This document shows, in pieces, positions 1 through 12,267 of a stretch of 64,000 nt of DNA (position 1 is its first letter; each line of letters starts with the position of its first letter). The notes beneath the pieces were generated by a model. It saw only the letters and a program-made list of their open reading frames with translations, did not search any database and had not been told where the DNA came from. The position numbers and the translations under genes were made by a program. The stretch is from assembly GCF_003732265.1 (NCBI RefSeq), contig NZ_MOBK01000006.1, positions 1,298,247 to 1,362,246 of the forward strand. The letters run 5' to 3'. Source of the stretch: Pseudomonas brassicacearum (GTDB lineage: Bacteria; Pseudomonadota; Gammaproteobacteria; Pseudomonadales; Pseudomonadaceae).

Positions 1-173
1 GACAGGCACAGATCAAGGGTGCGGCCGTGCGTATCTTGATACCAGGCGGCGAAATTGCCGTTGGCGGGCAGGTAAGGTCCGGTGTCGACGGCAAACAGCG
101 CCGCCTGCGCAGCGCCTTGGGCCAGAGCGGACACGATCAGGGCGATCGTGGTTTTGGACAGTAAAGGGTGCAT
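1..173 (-). CDS. Exported protein, N-terminal part only (cut by window start)
   Basis: The reading frame starts at ATG 173-171 and runs off the left edge, so only about 57 residues are visible. They form a Sec signal peptide (MHPLLSKTTIALIVSALAQG, then AAQAA) and the start of a mature domain with AWYQDTHGRTLDLCL. The W-Y-x-D...L-x-L-C-L pattern resembles a family of large secreted bacterial proteins of unknown function, but the rest of the protein is missing. An AGAGGG ribosome site precedes the start. A sigma-54 element lies about 60 nt upstream, suggesting shared control with the metal-oxidase locus on its right. Function not assigned. Confidence 0.6.
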   Translation of the reverse strand, partial: MHPLLSKTTIALIVSALAQGAAQAALFAVDTGPYLPANGNFAAWYQDTHGRTLDLCL

Positions 174-230
174 GAGTATTCCCTCTATCAGAGGACCTGC
201 CCGTGGGGGTGGGTCAGTTGAGAGGGCTTC

Positions 231-246
231 GGCAACTTCCATACCA
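231..246 (-). promoter_or_regulatory. Sigma-54 (RpoN) -24/-12 promoter for the leftward exported-protein gene
   Basis: Read on the minus strand this is TGGTATGGAAGTTGCC: GG, exactly ten bases, GC, with a TTGC -12 block, against the consensus TGGCACG-N4-TTGCW. Transcription would start near 220, giving a leader of about 47 nt to the ATG at 173. The same class of element precedes the oxidase (2039) and the second kinase (5962). Confidence 0.65.
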
Positions 247-345
247 ATCTTTGAAAACGGTCACGACAAGCCCGCAGTGACGGCCTGTGGCACTGCTGCG
301 GAAAAATTGTGCCGGGCGTTGAAGCGGGCGACTGTCCCCAGTTTT

Positions 346-389
346 GGGGGGCGATCGGGGCAGTGGGGCAAGCGGGGAAAGTGGGGGGG
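346..389 (+). other. Array of five long G-runs (G-quadruplex-like), period about 9
   Basis: Runs of 6, 4, 4, 4 and 7 guanines occupy 346-351, 357-360, 365-368, 374-377 and 383-389, separated by 4-5 bases. This satisfies the simple G4 pattern with four-layer runs. It lies between the leftward sigma-54 promoter and the mnxS1-like start. It is flanked by the dyads CCCCAGTTTTGGGG (336-349) and CCCGAAGCCGGG (396-407). It could be a folded DNA/RNA element or a cluster of activator half-sites. Confidence 0.4.
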
Positions 390-461
390 ACAAAACCCGA
401 AGCCGGGCAAACATCGGGCAGTGGGCTATAACCCTATAGGGAGCACCCGGGAACCCTATCC

Positions 462-1910
462 ATGACTATTCAAGCCACAGCCCTGATCAAAGAAGAGGGC
501 GACATTCGCCTGAGTTCGCGCAAACAGCCGTTCAATCTGCTGCGCTGGTTTTCGCTGATCAGCATGGCGGTGATCGGCACGGTGGCCGTGGCGCTGGGCG
601 CTGTGTCCACGCGTTTTGTGATCACCGAGAGCGTGCAGCGCGATGCGTTGCTGACGTCGCAATTCATTGAAGCGATTGCCTCGGCCGAGGTGCGCCATGT
701 GTCCATTCCCCACGTGCGGACCATGGGCGAGTTGCTCGATCCGCGCAAAGACAAGGATTTCCCCGATGTCGACCCGCAGGCCCGTGCCAGTGCACGGGGT
801 GAATTCCTCGACCACATCCAGCATTTGCCCGATGTGATCCTGGCCAACATCTACGCCCCGGACCGCATGGTGATCTGGTCCACCAACCCGGAGTTGATGG
901 GCACCACGATCCATGCCGACGAGGACCTCGATCAGGCGTTCGGCTCTAAAACGCCGGTGTCTGCCAGCTATCACAACGTCGACAAGGCGCGCATGGAGCA
1001 GAAGTTCGTCACGCAGCCGGACTACATCTTCATCGAGAATTACATCCCGCTGTTCGATGCCGACCGTGACACCGTCACTGCGATGGTCGAGATCTACAAG
1101 GAGCCCAAGGACCTGATCGAGCGCATGGAACGCGGCCTGGCCCTGATCTGGCTGGCCACGGCCCTGGGGGGCGGGCTGATTTATCTGGGCTTGTACTGGA
1201 TCGTGCGGCGGGCAGCGATTCTGTTGGCCACGCAACAAAAACAACTGATCACCAACGAGACCTTTGTCGCCCTCGGGGAGATGTCTTCGGCGGTTGCCCA
1301 TAGTTTGCGCAATCCGTTGGCGACCATTCGCTCCAGTGCCGAGCTGGCCCTTGAGTTCGACAGTGGCCCGGCGCGCAAGAACATCAATGACATCATCGGT
1401 CAGGTGGACCGCATGTCGAAATGGGTCCGGGAACTGCTGCAATCTTTGCGACCGCTCAACGACGAAGCGGAACCGGTGAACCTGGTTGCCTGCTTGCATG
1501 ACAGTCTGTTGGCTTTCGAACTTCAGATCGCCAAGGCTAACGTGCATGTGGTGTTCGAGCCAAAGGTGACACCGATGGTGTTGAGCCAGCAGGTGCAGCT
1601 GACGCAGATCCTCAACAGCTTGCTGGCCAATGCGATGGAAGCCATGGACAAGGGCGGCACGCTGACCATCATGCTCGAACCGACGGACTCCAAAGGTATT
1701 GTTGTGAGCGTCAGCGACACCGGCAAAGGCATGAACGAGGAGCAGCGCAGCATGGCGTTCCGGCCGTTTTTTACCACCAAGCAAGGTGGCCTGGGCGTTG
1801 GCCTGGTGCTGGTGAAGCGCATAATGGACCGTTTCGGTGGCGCGGTGACCCTGGACAGCCGTGAAGGCGAGGGCACGACGGTCCGTTTGTCGTTTAAACG
1901 GATTCCCTGA
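462..1910 (+). CDS. mnxS1: Membrane sensor histidine kinase, MnxS1-like
   Basis: A 482-aa inner-membrane sensor kinase. It has TM1 at about residues 25-52, a periplasmic sensing domain to about 215, TM2 at about 218-240, then a HisKA dimerisation domain with the phospho-acceptor His280 in SSAVAHSLRNPLA, and a HATPase_c domain with N (LLANAMEA) and G (DTGKGM) boxes. No HAMP domain is evident. It is a clear paralog of the kinase at 6037 and lies next to a multicopper oxidase and an NtrC-type regulator. That is the setting described for MnxS1/MnxS2/MnxR control of Mn(II) oxidation in P. putida GB-1. The symbol rests on architecture and context, not on an alignment. The signal sensed is unknown. 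Confidence 0.72.
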   Translation: MTIQATALIKEEGDIRLSSRKQPFNLLRWFSLISMAVIGTVAVALGAVSTRFVITESVQRDALLTSQFIEAIASAEVRHVSIPHVRTMGELLDPRKDKDFPDVDPQARASARGEFLDHIQHLPDVILANIYAPDRMVIWSTNPELMGTTIHADEDLDQAFGSKTPVSASYHNVDKARMEQKFVTQPDYIFIENYIPLFDADRDTVTAMVEIYKEPKDLIERMERGLALIWLATALGGGLIYLGLYWIVRRAAILLATQQKQLITNETFVALGEMSSAVAHSLRNPLATIRSSAELALEFDSGPARKNINDIIGQVDRMSKWVRELLQSLRPLNDEAEPVNLVACLHDSLLAFELQIAKANVHVVFEPKVTPMVLSQQVQLTQILNSLLANAMEAMDKGGTLTIMLEPTDSKGIVVSVSDTGKGMNEEQRSMAFRPFFTTKQGGLGVGLVLVKRIMDRFGGAVTLDSREGEGTTVRLSFKRIP

Positions 1911-2038
1911 AACTGGGTATGAACTTTCCCCGTTAGCGGGTGTCAAGCCCCAGTCGTTTTTTGGGGTGTGGCACATTGATGTCGATAAGCCATTGTTTTT
2001 GCGGGTATTAATACTTTCGTATAAATCAGTTACAAATA

Positions 2039-2054
2039 TGGCGAGCTCCTTGCA
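2039..2054 (+). promoter_or_regulatory. Sigma-54 (RpoN) promoter of the multicopper oxidase gene
   Basis: TGGCGAGCTCCTTGCA has GG-N10-GC spacing and a perfect TTGCA -12 block. The expected start near 2065 leaves about 30 nt of leader to the ATG at 2096, which favours that start over the ATG at 2075. Two dyads lie upstream, CCCGTTAGCGGG (1929-1940) and CCCCA-N9-TGGGG (1948-1966). They could be activator sites or a terminator for the kinase gene. Confidence 0.75.
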
Positions 2055-2095
2055 AAACCCCCATCACCCCCTTCATGACTTCGAGGCGGCTGGTG

Positions 2096-4903
<2,808 letters not shown>

Positions 4904-4923
4904 AACGCCGCGAGGGAGCCGAC

Positions 4924-5934
4924 ATGAACGTGCACACGCCGCGCTCCCGCGCCCTGGGCATGCACCTGATTCTGGTACTGGTCACCTGTCTGCTGGCCAG
5001 TCAGGTACTGCTGGCCCATGAGGGTGTGTTGTCGCCGACGGAATCGGCTACACCCTGGGGCGGCGACTATTTCCCCAACACCCTGCTGACCGACCAGGAC
5101 GGTCAGCAGGTGCATTTTTTCGATGACCTGATCAAGGACAAGGTGGTGGTGATCAACTTCATCTTCACCTCGTGCAGCGACTCCTGCCCACTGGAAACCG
5201 CGCGCCTGCGCCAGGTGCAAAAGCTGCTCGGCGACCGGGTCGGCCAGGACATCTTTTTCTACTCCATCAGCATCGATCCCTTGAGCGACACACCTGAAGT
5301 GCTCAAGGCCTATGCGCAACGGTTCAAGGTCGGGCCGGGCTGGAAATTCCTCACCGGGGAGTTTGCCGACGTCACTGAGCTGCGAAAAAAACTCGGGCTG
5401 TTTATCGAGGGCGTCGACAACGGACGCAGCAAGGACCACAACCTGAGCCTGATTGTCGGCAACCAGGGCACCGGTCGCTGGATGAAAGCTTCACCGTTCG
5501 AAAACCCATGGATCCTGGCCGATCAATTGGCCAACACCTTGCAGAACTGGAAAAAAGAAAGCGTCGCAGAAAGCTATGCCAACGCCCCGGAGATTCGCCC
5601 ACCGAGCAACGGCGAAGAATTGTTTCGCACCCGCTGCGCGTCCTGTCACAGCCTGGGCCCGATGGACGGGCAGGGCCTGGGCATGCGCAGCATCGGCCCG
5701 GACCTGATCGGCGTGACCCGCCAACGCGACCCGGCCTGGCTCAACCGCTGGATTCGCGAACCGGACAGCATGCTCAAGGAGAAAGATCCGATTGCCGTGG
5801 AGCTGTTTGAACGCTTCGACAAAATCCCGATGCCCAACCTGCGCCTGGATGAGAAATCCGCGCAATCGATTGTGGATTTTTTGCAGGAAGAAACCGAGCG
5901 CCAGCAGCCTTTGCAAGCGGCGCAGGCGCAATAG
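4924..5934 (+). CDS. SCO1/SenC copper chaperone fused to cytochrome c
   Basis: A 336-aa exported protein. After a signal peptide (residues about 11-32) comes a SCO1/SenC thioredoxin-like domain with the Cu-binding pair Cys84/Cys88 (CSDSC) and a later conserved His in DHNLSLIV. A C-terminal class I cytochrome c domain has CASCH at 238-242 and a likely axial Met in IPMPNL. SCO proteins metallate copper centres, so a role in loading the adjacent oxidase or passing its electrons is the natural inference. GAGGGAG precedes ATG 4924; an upstream ATG at 4900 overlaps the oxidase stop and would give 344 aa. Translational coupling with the oxidase is likely. Confidence 0.8.
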   Translation: MNVHTPRSRALGMHLILVLVTCLLASQVLLAHEGVLSPTESATPWGGDYFPNTLLTDQDGQQVHFFDDLIKDKVVVINFIFTSCSDSCPLETARLRQVQKLLGDRVGQDIFFYSISIDPLSDTPEVLKAYAQRFKVGPGWKFLTGEFADVTELRKKLGLFIEGVDNGRSKDHNLSLIVGNQGTGRWMKASPFENPWILADQLANTLQNWKKESVAESYANAPEIRPPSNGEELFRTRCASCHSLGPMDGQGLGMRSIGPDLIGVTRQRDPAWLNRWIREPDSMLKEKDPIAVELFERFDKIPMPNLRLDEKSAQSIVDFLQEETERQQPLQAAQAQ

Positions 5935-5961
5935 AGGCGAAATACTATCATTGGGTCATCC

Positions 5962-5977
5962 AGGCACGTTCAATGCC
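5962..5977 (+). promoter_or_regulatory. Sigma-54 promoter upstream of the second kinase gene
   Basis: AGGCACGTTCAATGCC has GG-N10-GC with the canonical GGCACG -24 block; the -12 block ATGC is one base from TTGC. A start near 5988 gives a leader of about 49 nt to ATG 6037. A GTG at 5992 would leave almost no leader, which argues against it as the start. Confidence 0.6.
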
Positions 5978-7498
5978 GCCTACACTGATCCGTGACACGG
6001 CTGAACAGGCTTGATACGCGTATTCAGGACACCCTTATGCCGACAGTAGAACAACAAAAAATACCTGCGCCGGCCACACCGGCAGCAGAGGGCCAGAACC
6101 GGTTGGGACAGTTCAATCTGCTGCGCTGGTTTTCGCTGGGCAGCTTTCTGATCATTGCCGCCGTGGCGTCGGGTTTGGGTTATGTGTCCACGCGTTTTGT
6201 CGTCGATGAGAGCATCGAACGCGACTCCATGCTGACCGCGCAATTCATCCAGGCCATCGGTGATGCAGAAATTCGCCACGCAGGCATCACCCTGACAAGA
6301 ACCATGGGCGAAATGCTCGATCCGCGCGATGACAACGCCTATTCCGACGTCGATCCAGGCGCCCGTGCCGCGGCCCGCATAGAATTTCTGGATCATGTCG
6401 AACACTTGCCCGACACACTGCTGGCGGTGGTGTACGCCCTGGATCGCACGGTGGTCTGGTCGACTAATCCACAAATGATCGGTATGCGCGTCGAAGGCGA
6501 TGAAGAACTGGACGAGTCCTTTGAAATGAAGGAAACCGTCTCTACCAGCTATCACCAGATCGATGAGGAACGTCCCGAACAGATGCTGTTGCGCGAGCCC
6601 AAGTATCTGTTCGTCGAGAACTACATCCCGATGTTCAATGCCGACAAAAGCAAAGTGATCGCCATGGTCGAGATCTACAAGGAACCGGTGGACCTGGTGG
6701 AACGCATCCAGCGTGGTTTCAAGGCAATCTGGATGGCGACAGTGCTTGGCGGCCTGGTCATTTACCTCGGGTTGTTCTGGATTGTGCGCCGGGCGGCGAT
6801 GTTGCTGCAGAGCCAGCAACAGCAACTGATTACCAATGAGACTTTTGTTGCGCTGGGGGAAATGTCATCGGCGGTGGCGCACAGTTTGCGCAACCCGCTG
6901 GCGAACATTCGCTCCAGCGCCGAACTGGCCCAGGAAATCGCCAGCCAGAGTGCGCAGAAGAACATCGGCGACATCATCAACCAGGTTGATCGCATGTCGC
7001 GCTGGGTTCGGGAGTTGCTGGTGTCGTTGCGGCCCATGAATGACGACTACGAAACGGTCGACCTGGTGCTGGCCATCGATGACACCTTGAGTGCGTTCGA
7101 TGCGCTGATCAAACGTTCGAACGTGCAGGTGCATTTCAAGCCTCAAACCTGCCCACCGGTCGTCAGCCAACAGGTGCTGCTCACGCAAATACTCAATAGC
7201 CTGTTTGCCAACGCCCTCGAAGCCATGCCCAAGGGCGGCCATTTGACCGTCGACATCGAGCAGCCACAGCCCGGCCATGTGCGCATGACCCTCAGTGACA
7301 CCGGCAAAGGTATGACCAAGCAGCAGCAACAGATGGTCTTCAAGCCGTTTTTCACCACCAAACAAGGCGGGTTGGGCGTAGGCCTGGCCCTGGTCAAACG
7401 AATAATGGAGCGTTTCGAAGGCTCGGTCGAGCTGACCAGCCAGGAGCAGGAAGGAACCCGCGTCTGTCTCAATTTTAAAGTGGCAACGGGAGGGGAAT

Positions 7499-8929
<1,431 letters not shown>

Positions 8930-8932
8930 ACC

Positions 8933-9319
8933 TTATTCCAACCTTGGGCCCTGTTGACTGAGGCATTCGAGTGTGCAACTCGGGTTCAGGACTTCCTCGT
9001 TCATGTACACGTTGAGGTCGGCATCGTACGTGCGAATGAACACCTGAACTCGGGCACTGGCGATTGTCGGCAAGAGTGAATCGTGGAACACGTGCTGGCT
9101 TGAACTCGGTATGAACTCCCCTGGCGAGGTCGAGGTATATGAACCTGGCGGTATCAGGATCGCGGAGGGTGGAGCGGGGTGGGCGAAGGGCTGGTCGGCC
9201 CCGTAATAGTTGAAGTCACTGCTGTATTCGGTGGTCAGCGGCAGGGACTCGCCTGCGTGGCCGGCGCTTGCAACAACCAGACAGACAGTGAATAGCAGCA
9301 TCAGATCGGTTTTTTTCAT
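8933..9319 (-). CDS. Small secreted protein of unknown function
   Basis: A 128-aa protein with a signal peptide (MKKTDLMLLFTVCLVVASAG then HA) and no other recognised domain. The mature part is Pro/Ser/Thr-rich and ends with two close cysteines (NPSCTLECLSQ), which could form a disulfide. ATG 9319 has AGGTG upstream; an earlier in-frame ATG at 9364 would bury the signal peptide and is rejected. It converges with the mnxR-like gene, with only 3 bp between the stops. Function not assigned. Confidence 0.65.
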   Translation of the reverse strand: MKKTDLMLLFTVCLVVASAGHAGESLPLTTEYSSDFNYYGADQPFAHPAPPSAILIPPGSYTSTSPGEFIPSSSQHVFHDSLLPTIASARVQVFIRTYDADLNVYMNEEVLNPSCTLECLSQQGPRLE

Positions 9320-9486
9320 GGCAACACCTGTGCATTCGGTTTTCGCGCAATTCCCCAAGGTCATTAACTATAGCTGCCGTACGGGGACGCGTTCGCCATG
9401 CCCGGTTTACAAGATTCCAACAGGTTTTTTCAGCGCGCCGATCTAGACTTGGGCCGGTCAATCAAGACCCGAATCTGGAGCGTGCA

Positions 9487-10296
9487 ATGGAACTGCCGAC
9501 ACAAGAACAAGCCATCGCCAGCAACCGCGAGGCGTGGAACGACTCTGCCCGACACCACAAAGACACCCGTGAATGGCACGAGATGGTGAGTGCCGTGGGC
9601 CAGAGGGATTTCTCCTGCCTGGATGCGACACTGACCGGCGTGCTGGAGCAGGTGGGCGTCGATGGCAGGGACGTGGTGCAACTGGGCTGCAACAACGGCC
9701 GTGAAAGTCTCTCGCTGTATGCGCTGGGTGCCCGTAGCGTGGTGGGGGTCGATCAGTCGGCAGCGTTTCTCGATCAGGCGCGGGAGTTGGCGTCGCGCTC
9801 ACCCCATCAGCCCGAATTTATCGAAGCCGATATCCATCATTTACCGACCTCGTTGCATCAGCGTTTCGACGTGGCCCTGATCACCATCGGCGTCTTGAAC
9901 TGGATGCCGGACATCGGCGAGTTCATGCGGCATGTCGCGCAAACCCTCAAGCCGGGCGGGGCGCTGGTGGTGTACGAAACCCATCCGTTCCTGGAGATGT
10001 TCGACCCTGAATCGGCTGATCCGTATCGCCCGGACAGTTCGTATTTTCGCCGCGAACCGTTTGTGCAGAATCAGCCGATTGTTTATGAAGGCAAGGTCGA
10101 ACAGCAGGCCGCAGCGTCCTACTGGTTCGTTCACACCCTGGGGGACATCTTCAACGGCGCCCTCGATGCAGGGTTGCAGATAACCCACTTCAAGGAATAC
10201 CCGCATTCAAATCGGGAGGAGCTGTATGACCGGTATGAGCGGCAGGTGGCGCAGTTGCCGATGTGTTTTTCGTTGGTGGTGAAACAAGCACTTTAG
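9487..10296 (+). CDS. Class I SAM-dependent methyltransferase
   Basis: A 269-aa cytoplasmic methyltransferase. Motif I is VVQLGCNNGRESL at about residues 60-72, then the acidic end of beta 2 (VVGVDQS), and a post-motif region ITIGVLNWMPDIGEFM followed by LKPGGALVVYETHP. This is the Methyltransf_11/25 fold. The substrate cannot be inferred: no pathway partner is adjacent, with a secreted protein on one side and a toxin-antitoxin pair on the other. GGAGCG lies just upstream of the ATG. Confidence 0.8.
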   Translation: MELPTQEQAIASNREAWNDSARHHKDTREWHEMVSAVGQRDFSCLDATLTGVLEQVGVDGRDVVQLGCNNGRESLSLYALGARSVVGVDQSAAFLDQARELASRSPHQPEFIEADIHHLPTSLHQRFDVALITIGVLNWMPDIGEFMRHVAQTLKPGGALVVYETHPFLEMFDPESADPYRPDSSYFRREPFVQNQPIVYEGKVEQQAAASYWFVHTLGDIFNGALDAGLQITHFKEYPHSNREELYDRYERQVAQLPMCFSLVVKQAL

Positions 10297-10309
10297 CCAG
10301 AAGCGGCTC

Positions 10310-10618
10310 TCATTGAGCCGAGTGATTTACCGAATGACCCGGCTGCGCGCAGAGATCAATTCCAAGGGCATGAATTACTTTCAGGACCGTATCAAAACGA
10401 GGTTTCGCACCCGGAGAGAAGGCCTTGTACAGGCTTTCGCGCCCCATACCTGAGTCCTTGGCTATTTGTGTCATTCCACGTGCTTTTACCACATAGCCGA
10501 TAGCACGAAGAAACTCCTCGTTGTCGCCGTCGGCAAGTACTTGGGAAAGGTACTCACTGATAGCTTCATCGCTGTCCAGCAACGTCGCCATATCGAAAGT
10601 AGTCAAAGTCTGGCTCAT
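10310..10618 (-). CDS. Antitoxin, HTH addiction-module antidote (HigA-like)
   Basis: A 102-aa protein with a helix-turn-helix near residues 45-90 (ARGMTQIAKDSGMGRESLYKAF). This is the pattern of the putative addiction-module antidote family found downstream of Gp49/RelE-like toxins. It follows the toxin gene by 2 bp, the toxin-first order typical of HigBA-type modules. The HTH is expected to bind the palindrome at 10923. The stop faces the methyltransferase gene end. Confidence 0.82.
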   Translation of the reverse strand: MSQTLTTFDMATLLDSDEAISEYLSQVLADGDNEEFLRAIGYVVKARGMTQIAKDSGMGRESLYKAFSPGAKPRFDTVLKVIHALGIDLCAQPGHSVNHSAQ

Positions 10619-10620
10619 TT

Positions 10621-10914
10621 TTAAACCTCCTTCGCCAATTTTTTCGCCCGCCGGATGTCAGCGGATTGCGAGGATTTATCACCTCCAGCCAACAACACAA
10701 TGACGACGTTATTTCGCATAGTGAAGTAGACCCGATAGCCGGCACCAACGTCCACGCGCATTTCGGAAACCCCATCACCCACGGATTTGATATCGCCCAA
10801 ATTGCCTACAGACGCACGATCAATGCGACGAGCGATAGCTAATTTTGCCCGCAGATCGCGAATTGAGGCATGCCATGCCAGGAAGATCATAGTTTGTTGA
10901 ATAAGATAATTCAT
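10621..10914 (-). CDS. Toxin, RelE/HigB superfamily (phage-derived Gp49-like)
   Basis: A 97-aa basic protein matching the Gp49-like RelE/ParE-superfamily toxins, with the signature regions FLAWHASIRDLRAKLAIARRI, GDGVSEMRVDVGAGYRVYF and VVIVLLAGGDKSSQ. Family members are usually ribosome-dependent mRNA endonucleases or gyrase inhibitors; which applies here is not visible. It is the first gene of a two-gene operon with the antitoxin downstream, and its start lies 8 bp from a perfect 18-bp palindrome that is the probable autoregulatory operator. Confidence 0.83.
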   Translation of the reverse strand: MNYLIQQTMIFLAWHASIRDLRAKLAIARRIDRASVGNLGDIKSVGDGVSEMRVDVGAGYRVYFTMRNNVVIVLLAGGDKSSQSADIRRAKKLAKEV

Positions 10915-10922
10915 TGTTCAAA

Positions 10923-10940
10923 TGTATCCATATGGATACA
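10923..10940. promoter_or_regulatory. Perfect 18-bp palindrome, likely toxin-antitoxin operator
   Basis: TGTATCCATATGGATACA is perfectly self-complementary and begins 8 bp upstream of the toxin start codon. Toxin-antitoxin operons of this family are repressed by the HTH antitoxin binding such dyads. The site would also overlap the likely promoter. Confidence 0.7.
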
Positions 10941-11012
10941 AAAGAACAGTCAGGCAGTTCTTTGCCTACAAGTGTTTTTTCCGAGAGGTATGTAGGCAAC
11001 ATGACTCCAATT

Positions 11013-11105
11013 GCGAGCAAGCTTGCTCCCACATTGTTGATCTTCATGAAACACAGGTTTTGTGTCCGGCGTAGATCTCTGTGGGAGCTAGCCTGCTCGC
11101 GATGG
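11013..11105. repeat. REP pair (inverted)
   Basis: Two REP units in opposite orientation: GCGAGCAAGCTTGCTCCCAC (11013-11032) and GTGGGAGCTAGCCTGCTCGC (11081-11100). They lie between the toxin-antitoxin promoter and the end of the glutathione transferase gene. The core is the one repeated elsewhere in the window. Confidence 0.75.
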
Positions 11106-11153
11106 CCGCGCCACGGTTTATCTGTCAGCCATCAAAACTGAGAGCGCGGTTTT

Positions 11154-11996
11154 TCAGCGGTTCAAATCACCAGCCTCATGCCGTTCGGGCACCTGGCTCT
11201 CCTCGTCGCCCCACGTCCGGTTGACGCGTTGCCCACGCAGGACCGCAGGGCGCTTGGCGATTTCCTCCGCCCAGCGTTGCACGTGGGTGTATTCGTGTGC
11301 AGACAGAAATTCGGCAGCCGAGTACACCTTGTCCCGCACCAATTGGCCGTACCAGGGCCAGACCGCAATATCGGCGATGGTGTAGTGATCGCCCGCCAGG
11401 TAGGGGCTTTCGGCCAGGCGGCGATCGAGGACATCCAGCTGACGCTTGGTCTCCATCGTGAAGCGGTTGATCGGGTACTCGAGCTTCTCCGGCGCATAGG
11501 CATAGAAATGCCCGAAACCGCCGCCCAGGTAGGGTGCCGCGCCCATTTGCCAGAACAGCCAGTTCAAGGTTTCGGTGCGTCCTGCCACATCGGTGGGCAG
11601 GAACGCGCCAAATTTTTCCGCCAGATACAGCAGGATCGATCCGGACTCGAAAACGCGGATCGGCGGCTTCGCGCTGTGGTCCAGCAATGCCGGGATCTTC
11701 GAGTTCGGGTTGATCTCGACAAAGCCGCTGGAGAACTGGTCACCGTCGTTGATGCGGATCAGCCAGGCGTCGTATTCCGCGCCGGTATGCCCCAGCGCCA
11801 ACAGCTCCTCCAGCAGGATGGTCACCTTCACGCCATTGGGTGTGGCCAGGGAGTAAAGCTGCAACGGATGTTTGCCGACCGGTAATGTCTTGTCATGGGT
11901 CGGTCCGGCGGTTGGCCGGTTGATGCTGGCGAACTCGCCGCCAGACGGGGCGTTGTTTTTCCAGACCTTGGGCGGAATGTAGGACGCTTTGCTCAT
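11154..11996 (-). CDS. yghU: Glutathione S-transferase family, YghU-like
   Basis: A 280-aa cytoplasmic protein. An N-terminal extension of about 40 residues (SYIPPKVWKNNAPSGGEF) precedes a thioredoxin-like GST_N domain (LYSLATPNGVKVTILLEEL, PNSKIPAL, ESGSILLYLAEKF) and an all-helical GST_C domain (DHYTIADIAVWPW). The long N-terminal extension and P-N-G-x-K motif are characteristic of YghU, which acts as a disulfide-bond reductase/peroxidase with two glutathiones. ATG 11996 is chosen over an in-frame ATG at 12014 because the family starts with MSKASY-like sequence. Monocistronic. Confidence 0.88.
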   Translation of the reverse strand: MSKASYIPPKVWKNNAPSGGEFASINRPTAGPTHDKTLPVGKHPLQLYSLATPNGVKVTILLEELLALGHTGAEYDAWLIRINDGDQFSSGFVEINPNSKIPALLDHSAKPPIRVFESGSILLYLAEKFGAFLPTDVAGRTETLNWLFWQMGAAPYLGGGFGHFYAYAPEKLEYPINRFTMETKRQLDVLDRRLAESPYLAGDHYTIADIAVWPWYGQLVRDKVYSAAEFLSAHEYTHVQRWAEEIAKRPAVLRGQRVNRTWGDEESQVPERHEAGDLNR

Positions 11997-12138
11997 GAGA
12001 CGGACCCCCATCATTGGCTTGCATGGACAATGCTGTGAACCATGGCAGAAGGTCGTACATATGTCACTGATGTCTGGCCTGGAGGTTCCCCTGTGGGAGT
12101 AATCTTTCAGTTACTTCGATGCTGAATGTGCCACCGTC

Positions 12139-12236
12139 TTCGCGAGCAAGCCCGCTCCCACATTAGTTCTTCAATGAACACATGACTTGTGTTCGACGAT
12201 GTTCAAATGTGGGAGCGGGCTTGCTCGCGAAAGCGG
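12139..12236. repeat. REP pair (inverted) in a gene-free gap
   Basis: Units CGCGAGCAAGCCCGCTCCCAC (12141-12161) and GTGGGAGCGGGCTTGCTCGC (12209-12228) face each other. They fill most of the gap between the YghU-like gene and the last gene of the polysaccharide cluster. No other signal was seen in 11997-12267. Confidence 0.75.
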
Positions 12237-12267
12237 TGTCACTGACACCGCAATGCTCAAGCGAACA

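Noticed and set aside
289..302. Apparent sigma-54 box TGGCACTGCTGCGG upstream of mnxS1
   Set aside because: The -24 block matches, but ten bases after GG there is GA, not GC, and no TTGC block.
11013..12236. CRISPR-like array from the repeated GAGC...GCTC units
   Set aside because: The repeats are inverted REP pairs, scattered across the window at irregular spacing, with no uniform spacers or cas genes.
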